This document shows positions 32,025-40,296 of a stretch of 48,048 nt of DNA, one piece after another. The stretch covers positions 1 to 48,048 of the forward strand of contig CASDXF010000038.1 in the NCBI GenBank assembly GCA_949285075.1, in the 5' to 3' direction. This DNA comes from an uncultured Bacteroides sp. GTDB taxonomy: Bacteria; Bacteroidota; Bacteroidia; Bacteroidales; Bacteroidaceae. A model generated the notes under the pieces. That model ran no database searches. It was given only the letters and a program-made list of their open reading frames with translations, and was not told the origin of the DNA. The position numbers and the translations under genes are program-made. How positions within the stretch are numbered: the first letter of the stretch is position 1; every line of letters begins with the position of its first letter.

Positions 32025-34850
32025 ATGCAAGAGACTGAATATATAAACGTATATGGAGCACGCGTACACAATCTGAAGAATATCGACGTCAAGATACCCC
32101 GCGACAGCTTAACCGTAATCACCGGGCTGAGCGGCAGCGGAAAGTCTTCCTTAGCGTTCGATACAATCTTCGCGGAAGGACAACGACGCTATATAGAGAC
32201 GTTCTCCGCATACGCCCGCAATTTCTTGGGGAACTTGGAACGACCGGACATAGATAAGATTACGGGACTGAGTCCGGTCATCTCCATCGAGCAAAAGACC
32301 ACCAACAAGAACCCCCGCTCAACCGTAGGAACTACAACCGAAATATACGATTACCTACGTCTGCTATACGCCCGGGCGGGAGAGGCTTACTCCTACCTTT
32401 CCGGAGAGAAAATGGTAAAGTACACCGAGGAGCAGATTCTGGACCTGATACTGAAAGACTACAAAGGGAAAAGAATATATCTGCTCGCCCCTTTAGTACA
32501 CAACCGGAAGGGACACTATAAGGAGCTGTTCGAGAACATACGCAAAAAGGGATACCTGTACGTGCGGACTGACGGAGACGTGCAGGAGGTGAGGCAGGGC
32601 ATGAAGCTCGACCGATACAAGAACCACGACATTGAGGTCGTGATAGACAAGCTCGTGGTCGCGGACAAGGACGACAAGAGACTGAAGCAGAGCGTAGAGA
32701 CCGCCATGCGTCAGGGGAACGGGCTGCTGATGGTACTGGACGCGCAGACGGAGAGCGTCAGGCATTACAGCAAGCGGCTGATGTGCCCCGTCACCGGACT
32801 GTCGTACAAGGAGCCGGCTCCGCACAACTTCTCCTTCAACTCCCCGCAGGGGGCCTGCCCGAAGTGTAAGGGCTTGGGAGTCATCAGTCAGATTGACGTG
32901 GACAAGGTAATCCCGAACAAAGACCTCTCCATCCACGACGGGGCCATCGTGCCGTTAGGGAAGTACAAGAACAGCATGATATTCTGGCAAATCGAGGCCT
33001 TGCTCGACAAGTACGAGGCTACGCTGAAGACTCCCGTCAAGGAGCTGCCGGAGGACGCGGTCAATGAGGTGCTGTACGGGGCGGACGAGCGAATAAAGAT
33101 AAGAAGCTCCCTTATAGGCACCTCTTCCGACTACTTCGTCACGTTCGAGGGGGTAGTAAAGTACATCCAGATGTTGCAGGAGAAGGACGCATCGGCCACG
33201 GCGCAGAAGTGGGCCGAGCAGTTCGCGAGGACAACCGTCTGCCCAGAGTGTAAGGGGGCGCGGCTGAACAAGGAGGCGCTTCACTTCCGCATTCACGATA
33301 AGAACATCGACGACTTGGCCAAGATGGACATCAGCGAGCTGTACGAATGGGTAAGCCACGTGGACGAGCATCTGTCGGACAGGCAGAGGAGGATAGCGAC
33401 GGAAATCCTGAAGGAGATACGCACGAGGCTGAAGTTCTTACTGGACGTGGGCTTGGACTATCTGTCACTGGACCGGAGCTCGGCCAGTCTGTCGGGCGGA
33501 GAGAGCCAGCGCATACGGTTGGCCACCCAGATAGGCTCGCAGCTCATCAACGTGCTCTACATCTTGGACGAACCAAGCATCGGGCTGCACCAACGGGATA
33601 ACCTCCGCCTGATTCACTCGCTGAAGGAACTGAGAGACTTAGGCAACACGGTCATCGTCGTGGAGCACGACAAGGACATGATGCTCGCGGCCGACTACGT
33701 CATCGACATGGGCCCGAAGGCGGGAAGGCTCGGCGGAGAGGTGGTGTTCGAGGGAACGCCGAAAGAGATGCTGACGACCGACACCCTGACCTCGCAGTAC
33801 CTGAACGGGAAGATGCGGATAGCGGTACCTCCCCGGCGGAGAGAGGGGAACGGCAAGTCGCTCTGGCTGCGGGGAGCCAAAGGGAACAACCTGAAGAACG
33901 TGGACGTGGAGTTCCCGCTAGGGAAGCTGATTTGCGTCACGGGTGTGTCGGGGAGCGGCAAGTCAACGTTGATTAACGAGACGCTGCAACCCATCCTGTC
34001 GCAGCACTTCTACCGCTCGCTGCAAGGCCCGCTGGCCTACGACTCCATCGAAGGCATAGAGCACATAGACAAGGTAGTGAACGTGGACCAGTCGCCCATA
34101 GGACGGACGCCACGCTCCAACCCGGCCACCTACACGGGGGTGTTCTCGGACATACGCAACCTGTTCGCCACACTGCCGGAGGCCAAGATGAGGGGGTACA
34201 AGGCGGGGAGGTTCTCGTTCAACGTGGCCGGAGGGCGGTGCGAAGCCTGCGGAGGCAACGGATACAAGACTATCGAGATGAACTTCCTGCCGGACGTGTA
34301 CGTGCCGTGCGAGGTGTGCCACGGCAAGCGGTACAACCGCGAGACACTGGAGGTGCGCTTCAAGGGGAAGTCCATAGCCGACGTGCTGGACATGACCATC
34401 AACCGGGCCGTGGAGTTCTTCGAGAACGTGCCGCAGATTCTGGGCAAAATCAAGATGCTTCAGGACGTGGGACTGGGGTACGTCAGACTGGGGCAGTCGT
34501 CAACCACCCTATCCGGAGGGGAGAGCCAACGGGTGAAACTGGCCACGGAACTGGCCAAGCGGGACACGGGAAAGACGCTCTACATTCTGGACGAGCCTAC
34601 CACGGGACTCCACTTCGAGGACATACGGGTGTTGCTGTCGGTGCTGAACAGGCTGGTCGACAAGGGAAACACGGTGATAGTCATCGAGCACAATCTGGAC
34701 GTCATCAAGATGGCCGACTACATTATCGACATGGGGCCCGAGGGCGGAAAGGGGGGCGGAACGCTGCTCTCCCGCGGAACGCCCGAGGAGGTGGCCATGA
34801 GCGAGAAAGGATACACCCCGCGGTTTCTCCGCGAGGAACTGGGGCTGTGA
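32025..34850 (+). CDS. uvrA: Excinuclease ABC subunit A
   Basis: 941 aa from [20 protein letters not shown]; a TTG start upstream would lie inside the promoter. Damage-recognition ATPase of nucleotide excision repair. Two ABC modules: Walker [14 protein letters not shown] and [13 protein letters not shown], signatures [15 protein letters not shown] and [15 protein letters not shown], Walker [17 protein letters not shown] and [16 protein letters not shown]. The second zinc module is intact ([10 protein letters not shown] and [10 protein letters not shown]). In the first, CPVTGLSY keeps only one of the usual Cys pair while CPKCKG is intact, as I recall for other Bacteroidetes UvrA. 5' end AT-richer than 3' end. 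Followed after 52 nt by ybaK. Confidence 0.96.
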   Translation: MQETEYINVYGARVHNLKNIDVKIPRDSLTVITGLSGSGKSSLAFDTIFAEGQRRYIETFSAYARNFLGNLERPDIDKITGLSPVISIEQKTTNKNPRSTVGTTTEIYDYLRLLYARAGEAYSYLSGEKMVKYTEEQILDLILKDYKGKRIYLLAPLVHNRKGHYKELFENIRKKGYLYVRTDGDVQEVRQGMKLDRYKNHDIEVVIDKLVVADKDDKRLKQSVETAMRQGNGLLMVLDAQTESVRHYSKRLMCPVTGLSYKEPAPHNFSFNSPQGACPKCKGLGVISQIDVDKVIPNKDLSIHDGAIVPLGKYKNSMIFWQIEALLDKYEATLKTPVKELPEDAVNEVLYGADERIKIRSSLIGTSSDYFVTFEGVVKYIQMLQEKDASATAQKWAEQFARTTVCPECKGARLNKEALHFRIHDKNIDDLAKMDISELYEWVSHVDEHLSDRQRRIATEILKEIRTRLKFLLDVGLDYLSLDRSSASLSGGESQRIRLATQIGSQLINVLYILDEPSIGLHQRDNLRLIHSLKELRDLGNTVIVVEHDKDMMLAADYVIDMGPKAGRLGGEVVFEGTPKEMLTTDTLTSQYLNGKMRIAVPPRRREGNGKSLWLRGAKGNNLKNVDVEFPLGKLICVTGVSGSGKSTLINETLQPILSQHFYRSLQGPLAYDSIEGIEHIDKVVNVDQSPIGRTPRSNPATYTGVFSDIRNLFATLPEAKMRGYKAGRFSFNVAGGRCEACGGNGYKTIEMNFLPDVYVPCEVCHGKRYNRETLEVRFKGKSIADVLDMTINRAVEFFENVPQILGKIKMLQDVGLGYVRLGQSSTTLSGGESQRVKLATELAKRDTGKTLYILDEPTTGLHFEDIRVLLSVLNRLVDKGNTVIVIEHNLDVIKMADYIIDMGPEGGKGGGTLLSRGTPEEVAMSEKGYTPRFLREELGL

Positions 34851-34902
34851 CCCCGAGGGGAAGCGACCCGAAACTACGAACCGATAACAGAAAGGAAAGA
34901 CA

Positions 34903-35397
34903 ATGAAGATAAACAAGACGAACGCCGCCCGCCTGCTGGACAAGGCGAAGGTGGCATACGAACTGATACCCTACGAGGTGGACGAGAGTGACCTCAGCGC
35001 GACGCACGTGGCCGCCAGTCTGGGCGAGCCCGTGGAGCAGGTGTTCAAGACGCTCGTGCTGCACGGTGACCGGAGTGGACACTTCGTCTGCGTGGTGCCC
35101 GGAGAGCACGAAGTGGACCTGAAACTGGCGGCGAAGGTGTCCGGCAACAAGAAGTGCGACCTCATCCCCATGAAGGAACTCCTGCCCCTGACGGGCTATA
35201 TCAGGGGAGGGTGCTCGCCCATAGGAATGAAGAAGCGGCTGCCCACCTACATCCACCGGACGTGCCTCGACTTCCCCTTCGTCTACGTCAGCGCGGGGAC
35301 GCGGGGATTGCAGCTGAAGGTGGCCCCGCGGGACCTAATCAGGGAGACGGGGGCCGAAGTTTGTGACCTCTATACAGAATTATTAGAGGAAAAGTGA
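34903..35397 (+). CDS. ybaK: Cys-tRNA(Pro)/Cys-tRNA(Cys) deacylase, YbaK/EbsC type
   Basis: 164 aa. Trans-editing hydrolase clearing Cys from tRNA(Pro). Family motifs: MKINKTNAARLLDKAKVAYE, VFKTLVLHGDRSGHFVCVVP, the catalytic Lys region KLAAKVSGNKKCDLIPMKEL, and GYIRGGCSPIGMKKRLPTYI. A rare SD-like AGGAAAG precedes the ATG. Between uvrA and the POT transporter on the same strand; 52 nt on each side, so co-transcription is plausible but functional linkage is not obvious. Confidence 0.9.
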   Translation: MKINKTNAARLLDKAKVAYELIPYEVDESDLSATHVAASLGEPVEQVFKTLVLHGDRSGHFVCVVPGEHEVDLKLAAKVSGNKKCDLIPMKELLPLTGYIRGGCSPIGMKKRLPTYIHRTCLDFPFVYVSAGTRGLQLKVAPRDLIRETGAEVCDLYTELLEEK

Positions 35398-35448
35398 TAC
35401 CTTTGTCGGTAGAAAACTAATTCATTAATCATAATACACTAAAGAATC

Positions 35449-36975
35449 ATGTTTGAAGGACAACCTAAAGGGCTATACGCCCTCGCGCTCGCCAACACGG
35501 GTGAGCGGTTCGGCTACTACACCATGTTGGCCATCTTCGTACTATTCCTGAAGGCCAACTTCGGCCTGTCACCCGCCGTGGCAGGCACTATCTACTCCAC
35601 TTTCTTAGCGCTCGTCTACTTCCTGCCCTTCGTGGGAGGTATCCTCGCCGATAAGTTCGGATACGGCAAGATGGTCACCGTGGGCATCATCGCCATGTTC
35701 GCGGGATACGTGCTGCTGGCTCTGCCTCTGGGCGGAGGCACGATGGGCCTCGTCTCCATGTTCGCCGCCCTGCTTGTCATCAGCAGCGGCACGGGACTGT
35801 TCAAGGGGAACCTGCAGGTGATGGTGGGCAACCTCTACGACAATCCGGCCTACAGCGCCAAGCGCGACTCGGCGTTCAGCATCTTCTACATGGCCATCAA
35901 CATAGGCGCGCTGTTCGCCCCCACCGCGGCGGTGGCCGCCATGGAGTACGCGCAGAAGACGTGGGGCGTCAGCGTCAACGAGTCGTACCACTTCGCCTTC
36001 GCCGTGGCCTGCGTGTCACTGGTGATATCGATGGCCATCTACTACGGATGCCGCCGCACCTTCAGGCACGTGGAGGGCAGCGTGAAGACGGAAGGGGCTA
36101 AGGCGACGGCCGCCACGGAGGAGCTGTCGGTCAAGGAGACGAAGGAGCGCATCGTGGCTCTCTGCCTCGTCTTCGCCGTAGTCATCTTCTTCTGGATGGC
36201 CTTCCATCAGAACGGGCTGACGCTGACCTACTTCGCCGACGAGTTTACGGCGAAGAGCTCGACGGGGGTCGAGAGTATGATGTTCAGCGTATGGAACCTC
36301 GTGGCCGTCATCTTTATCGTCTACGCGCTCTTCTCGCTCTTCCAGTCGAAGACGGGAAAGGCGAAGGCCATCTCCGCGCTCGTTATCGTGGCGGCGCTGG
36401 CGTTCCTCGGCTATCAGTACACCGCGCTGCCGGGCGAGACTCCGGTAGACGCGCCCATCTTCCAGCAGTTCAACCCGTTCTTCGTGGTGGCGCTCACTCC
36501 GGTGTCGATGGCCATCTTCGGCTCGCTGGCCCGCAAGGGTAAGGAGCCTTCCGCCCCCCGCAAGATTGGGCTAGGCATGCTAGTGGCCGCCTGCGGCTAC
36601 CTGCTGATGACGCTCGCCTCGATAGGCCTGCTGACGCCCGACGCTCAGGCGGCGGCCCGCGAAGCGGGAACGGCGACGTTCGTCTCTCCCGACTGGCTTA
36701 TCTCGACCTACCTCGTGCTGACGTTCGGCGAGTTGCTGCTGTCGCCTATGGGCATATCGTTCGTGTCTAAGGTGGCTCCCCCCAAGTACAAGGGTATGAT
36801 GATGGGCGGATGGTTCGTGGCTACGGCCATCGGCAACTATCTGACGGCTATCGCGGCTTGGCTGTGGGGCGACATCCAGCTGTGGGTAGTGTGGGGCGTG
36901 CTGATGGTGCTCTGCCTGCTCGCCGCGCTGTTCATCTTCTCCGTCATGAAGCGTCTGGAGAAGGTGGCGAGGTAA
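35449..36975 (+). CDS. POT-family proton-dependent di/tripeptide transporter
   Basis: 508 aa, about fourteen membrane helices. Starts MFEGQPKGLYALALANTGER with the conserved ERFGYYTMLAIFVLFL (ExxERFxYY motif that couples protons), then GGILADKFGYGKMVTVG (POT signature 1 region), GTGLFKGNLQVMVGNLYD (signature FKPNIS-like) and KGMMMGGWFVATAIGNYL in the C-terminal half. Imports dipeptides and tripeptides with H+. The two S46 dipeptidyl peptidases at 38122-42456 would supply dipeptides, so uptake and cleavage genes are close together although on opposite strands. Ends in a hairpin region facing the HU-like gene. Confidence 0.92.
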   Translation: MFEGQPKGLYALALANTGERFGYYTMLAIFVLFLKANFGLSPAVAGTIYSTFLALVYFLPFVGGILADKFGYGKMVTVGIIAMFAGYVLLALPLGGGTMGLVSMFAALLVISSGTGLFKGNLQVMVGNLYDNPAYSAKRDSAFSIFYMAINIGALFAPTAAVAAMEYAQKTWGVSVNESYHFAFAVACVSLVISMAIYYGCRRTFRHVEGSVKTEGAKATAATEELSVKETKERIVALCLVFAVVIFFWMAFHQNGLTLTYFADEFTAKSSTGVESMMFSVWNLVAVIFIVYALFSLFQSKTGKAKAISALVIVAALAFLGYQYTALPGETPVDAPIFQQFNPFFVVALTPVSMAIFGSLARKGKEPSAPRKIGLGMLVAACGYLLMTLASIGLLTPDAQAAAREAGTATFVSPDWLISTYLVLTFGELLLSPMGISFVSKVAPPKYKGMMMGGWFVATAIGNYLTAIAAWLWGDIQLWVVWGVLMVLCLLAALFIFSVMKRLEKVAR

Positions 36976-37010
36976 GACGCGAGTCACCCGCGCCGCGGGT
37001 CAACATACGA

Positions 37011-37044
37011 CGGGGGCGAGTCCGGACATCCGGACCCGCCCCCG
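37011..37044. terminator. Bidirectional hairpin between the POT and HU-like genes
   Basis: CGGGGGCG-A-GTCCGG pairs with CCGGAC-C-CGCCCCCG (37011-37025 with 37030-37044), one mismatch, ACAT loop. Placed between convergent stops at 36975 and 37073; no strong T-run. Confidence 0.65.
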
Positions 37045-37072
37045 AGCGTTTATCCCCCCAGTCGGCCGACCG

Positions 37073-37591
37073 TCAGACTATCGGGTCGGGACTCTCTTCC
37101 TCTTCGCCTCCGCCCGGAGTGGTGGTGCCCCCTCCCGGCTTGTCGGTGATGCCCTTCACCTGCTTGTAGTTCTCCAACGAGCCGTAGTACACGCCATCGT
37201 CGTCCACTCCGGCGTTCTCGAACTGTATGTCCTTCATCACGCTGGCCCTCAGGTCAGGGTCGGGGGTAAAGACCATCTTCACGTTACGTATCAGGCCGGT
37301 ATGGAAGTCGCGTATGTCTTCCACGCCGTCGCTGCCGAACGAGATTCGGAACGTCCCCAAGTAGGGAATCTTCACCCGCTTCCCCTGTATGAGCTGATTG
37401 TATATCTGCTTACTGATGAGCTTGGCCGAAGCCACAAGCTCCACGTCCTCTACGGTAGTGGACTCGGTGGCCATACGTGTCATAACTTTTTCCTTCATCG
37501 GCGTACCCGTCTTGGGTACGGCGTACCACTTCGCCGGGTCATCACGGCGAGCCGGATTCCTCTTTTTCTGCAATTTGTATTGAACTGGCAT
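37073..37591 (-). CDS. HU-family (HU-HIG type) DNA-binding protein with acidic tail
   Basis: 172 aa. Starts MPVQYKLQKKRNPARRDDPA, the usual opening of Bacteroidales histone-like family proteins, then the HU fold: TTVEDVELVASAKLISKQIY, LIQGKRVKIPYLGTFRISFG, LIRNVKMVFTPDPDLRASVM. The tail after about residue 140 is Gly/Thr/Glu-rich (PGGGTTTPGGGEEEESPDPI then V) and shares the last seven residues with the protein at 27170, encoded by different synonymous codons (for example TCA CCA versus AGT CCC). Predicted to bend or bridge DNA in the nucleoid. Its predicted 5' leader of about 290 nt carries palindrome array B. Confidence 0.85.
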   Translation of the reverse strand: MPVQYKLQKKRNPARRDDPAKWYAVPKTGTPMKEKVMTRMATESTTVEDVELVASAKLISKQIYNQLIQGKRVKIPYLGTFRISFGSDGVEDIRDFHTGLIRNVKMVFTPDPDLRASVMKDIQFENAGVDDDGVYYGSLENYKQVKGITDKPGGGTTTPGGGEEEESPDPIV

Positions 37592-37603
37592 AACTAATTA
37601 GTT
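37592..37603. promoter_or_regulatory. Perfect 12-nt palindrome at the HU start codon
   Basis: AACTAATTAGTT abuts the ATG of the HU-like gene. The other HU-like gene also has AAAACTAAT immediately before its ATG, so the two leaders share this short element. Possible operator or translation-control site. Confidence 0.35.
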
Positions 37604-37630
37604 TTTAGGTTATTAAATAATACGGTCGGT

Positions 37631-37809
37631 GACTTTAGAGACTCCCTTCCGGGGACTTTCGAGGCTACCCAGTAGACACTATCGAAAGTGTCCGATGGAC
37701 ACTATCGATAGTGTGGGGGGGGACACTTTCGAAAGTGTGGGGGGAGACACTATCGATAGTGTCTGGCAGACACTTTCGACACTGTCTGCCACCTACTATC
37801 GACAGTCAC
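37631..37809 (-). repeat. Array B: about eight tandem palindromes, same family as array A
   Basis: Units begin at 37631, 37654, 37675, 37698, 37722, 37746, 37769 and 37792 (steps mostly 23-24). Clear units include the perfect 18-nt palindromes GACACTATCGATAGTGTC (37746) and GACACTTTCGAAAGTGT (37722), and GACACTATCGAAAGTGTC (37675). Poly-G spacers again follow units 37698 and 37722. Outer units are degenerate. The array sits between the predicted HU promoter (37889-37919) and the HU start, so on the minus strand it should be transcribed as a row of 7-bp hairpins with UCGA loops. Confidence 0.9.
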
Positions 37810-37888
37810 TGTTGTGTAAAGACGTATTACCATGCCATACACTTCCGTGACTACCCGTCGGTGAGTGTCGTCTGTCACCATTCATGTA

Positions 37889-37919
37889 CAAATATATTCT
37901 TTCTTGGACAGATTTCAAA
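37889..37919 (-). promoter_or_regulatory. Promoter of the HU-like gene at 37073
   Basis: Reverse strand: -33 TTTG (37919-37916), exactly 19-nt spacer, -7 TATATTTG (37896-37889). This is the standard Bacteroidetes promoter and the best match I found in the window. It implies a transcript start near 37882 and a long leader that includes array B. Confidence 0.65.
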
Positions 37920-38071
37920 ATATCCGGCCCGGAAAAACGTGCGGCGGCGATGAATAGCGAGGTGCGCGCGGAGAAGGGAGAGCGCGCTCTTCGGCGGATA
38001 CACATTATATTATATATACGCGCGCGAGGAAAGGCGCCGGTCGTGACCCTCGTGAGTGGGGGGCGGGGACG

Positions 38072-38097
38072 AAAAAGGCGCGCCGTCATGGCGCGCC
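38072..38097 (-). terminator. Terminator of the S46 peptidase operon
   Basis: GGCGCGCC (38077-38084) and GGCGCGCC (38090-38097) form a perfect 8-bp stem with loop GTCAT; on the reverse strand a T-run (38076-38072) follows. About 25 nt after the DPP11-like stop. Confidence 0.8.
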
Positions 38098-38121
38098 CTA
38101 AAGCTATGGAAAAGACGGACG

Positions 38122-40281
38122 TTAGTCCGCTATGGTGAGTTCGTCGATAAGCCGAGAGGCTCCGGCGAACTTGTCGATGATGAACAGTACGTAACGGATG
38201 TCGACGCAGATGGCCCGTTGCGACGAGGGACGGAAGGCGATGTCGCCCGTCAACCCCTCATAGTTGCGGTCGAAGGCGGTGCCCACAAGCTGCCCCTTAC
38301 CGTTGAAGACGGGGCTTCCGGAGTTGCCTCCCGTATTGTCGGTGTCCACGACGAAGCATACGGGCATCTCGCCGTTCTCGCCGTAGGGCCCGTAGTCCTT
38401 CGCCCGGTACAACTCCTTGAGGCGTTGGGGTACGACGAACTCCCAGTTGTCCGGGTCCTCCTTCTCCATCACGCCCCGCAGCGTGGTGCGCGCCTCGTAG
38501 CGCGCGCCGTCCTTCGGCTCGTAGGAGAGGGCCCGTCCGTAGGTCAGTCGCAGCGTGGAGTTGGCGTCGGGATACAGCGGCAGGCCCTTCGACCGGCGCA
38601 AGTCCATCATGCCCTTGACCCACGTCTTGTGCGCCCGGTCATAGTTCTCGTTGGCCTCCTTCATGGCGATGGCGGTGCGCAGCAGGCCGTCGGTGACGGA
38701 ATACTTGAACAGCACCATCCAGTCGTGGGCCACCTTATAGAGGGTCGGCTTCTTGAGGAACTTCTCGAAGTTCTCCCTGTTGCCGAAGATGGAGCTTTTG
38801 AAGCACTCGTCGACGAAGGCGTCCGTGTCTCCCTTGAAGCGTGAGTCGATGACCTCGAAGATGTTGACCCGCTGCTCGGCGGGGATGTATTGGGCGTAGA
38901 CGCGCAGCATCTCCTTAGCCACCCTGCGCTCCACCTCGGGGAAAGGCACGGAGGCGAAGTACTTCTCGCCCTCCTCCCTGAGCCGCTCTACGGCCTCGGC
39001 GGTAGCCTTCTTGTCCTTCGCCTTGAGCGCGGTCACCAGTTCGGTGGTCGACGGCAGCCGCATGAAGTCGAGGGCCGTGACCAACGCCTCGTTGATGGCC
39101 TGCTGGTGGTAGACAGCGTCGCGCCTCCGCTGCACCGTGGAGCGTATCTCGTCGAAGGCCTTCCGGTAGGCGTCGTCGCCCCTCGCGTCGCCGTAGGCCA
39201 GCAGCTCCTCCTGCTGTTGGCGCTTGGTGTCGAGCACCTTCAGGCGGGTCAGTCCCTCGTTCATGCCGATGGCGTTCTTCCAGTAGTTGGCGGAGGAGGC
39301 GTACTTGCTCGCGTAGTGGATACGCACGGCGGGGTCCTTCATCATCTCCTCCATGAGTATCTTCTGCCGGGCCTCGCGCACGTGGTGGCGCATGAAGTTA
39401 GTGGTCTGCATCCTCTCCTCTACCTCGTCGGATATCATGTACCGCCAGTTGCGCCCGGGGAATCCCATGACGAAGGTGAAGTCTCCCTCCTTCACCCCGG
39501 CCACACTGATGGTAAGGTGCTTCTTGACCTGAAGGGGGACGTTGTCCTTCGAGTACGGGGCCGGACGGCCGTCGCGGTCGGCGTAGACGCGGAAGAGAGA
39601 GAAGTCTCCCGTGTGGCGGGGCCACGTCCAGTTGTCCGTGTCCGCCCCGAACTTGCCGATGGACGATGGCGGCGCGCCCACCATGCGTATGTCGCTGTAC
39701 ACGGTCTTGACGAACAGGTAATACTTGTTGCCTCCGTAGAAGGCCTTCAGCTCCAACTTCGTGGCGGGGGTCACCTCCACCTTCTGCTCTTGGGCGAAGC
39801 GTTGGGCCACCTTCGCGAGGTACGAGGGCGAGAGGTAGTTGGTGCCGTTGGGGTCGTCGTCCCGCTTGAGACATTCGTTCACGTAGTCCGTCACGTCCAG
39901 TATGCGGTCGATGAAGGTCACGGTCAGTCCCGGGGTGGGAAGCTCGGCTTCGAGGTTCATCGCCCAGAAGCCGTCGGTCAGGTAGTCGTGCTCCACACTG
40001 CTGTGCTGCTGTATCGCCCCGTAGCCGCAGTGATGGTTCGTCAGTATCAGTCCCTGCGAGGAGATGACCTCGCCGGTGCAGCCCGAGCCGAAGTGTACCA
40101 CAGCGTCCTTCAGCGAGACTCCTCCGTCACTGTACACCTCCTCGATGGGAATCTCCAGTCCCATCTCCCTCATGACGGCGGCGTTCTGTTCCTTCAGGTC
40201 GGTCAGCATCCACATGCCCTCGTCGGCCCTCGCCCCCATTGCGGCGAGCATCAGCAGAGGGAATAGCAATCGTTTTCTCAT
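38122..40281 (-). CDS. S46 family peptidase, DPP11-like (acidic P1)
   Basis: 719 aa with signal peptide (LLFPLLMLAAMGARA). Chymotrypsin-fold exopeptidase of the periplasm that releases dipeptides from N-termini. Triad: His in [16 protein letters not shown], Asp in WPRHTGDFSLFRVY, Ser in [15 protein letters not shown] (about residue 654). The residue that sets P1 preference in P. gingivalis DPP11/DPP7 (position 673) aligns with Arg in TAFDRNYEG (about residue 672), as in DPP11, which prefers Asp/Glu. 15 nt after the paralogous DPP7-like gene; last gene of the anSME-DPP7-DPP11 operon. About equal length to its neighbour, a tandem duplication. Confidence 0.9.
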   Translation of the reverse strand: MRKRLLFPLLMLAAMGARADEGMWMLTDLKEQNAAVMREMGLEIPIEEVYSDGGVSLKDAVVHFGSGCTGEVISSQGLILTNHHCGYGAIQQHSSVEHDYLTDGFWAMNLEAELPTPGLTVTFIDRILDVTDYVNECLKRDDDPNGTNYLSPSYLAKVAQRFAQEQKVEVTPATKLELKAFYGGNKYYLFVKTVYSDIRMVGAPPSSIGKFGADTDNWTWPRHTGDFSLFRVYADRDGRPAPYSKDNVPLQVKKHLTISVAGVKEGDFTFVMGFPGRNWRYMISDEVEERMQTTNFMRHHVREARQKILMEEMMKDPAVRIHYASKYASSANYWKNAIGMNEGLTRLKVLDTKRQQQEELLAYGDARGDDAYRKAFDEIRSTVQRRRDAVYHQQAINEALVTALDFMRLPSTTELVTALKAKDKKATAEAVERLREEGEKYFASVPFPEVERRVAKEMLRVYAQYIPAEQRVNIFEVIDSRFKGDTDAFVDECFKSSIFGNRENFEKFLKKPTLYKVAHDWMVLFKYSVTDGLLRTAIAMKEANENYDRAHKTWVKGMMDLRRSKGLPLYPDANSTLRLTYGRALSYEPKDGARYEARTTLRGVMEKEDPDNWEFVVPQRLKELYRAKDYGPYGENGEMPVCFVVDTDNTGGNSGSPVFNGKGQLVGTAFDRNYEGLTGDIAFRPSSQRAICVDIRYVLFIIDKFAGASRLIDELTIAD

Positions 40282-40296
40282 CGGTCAAGCCTCCCC

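Noticed and set aside
38890-40266. Long forward frame opposite the DPP11-like gene
   Set aside because: Shadow of a GC-rich gene with complete S46 motifs on the other strand.
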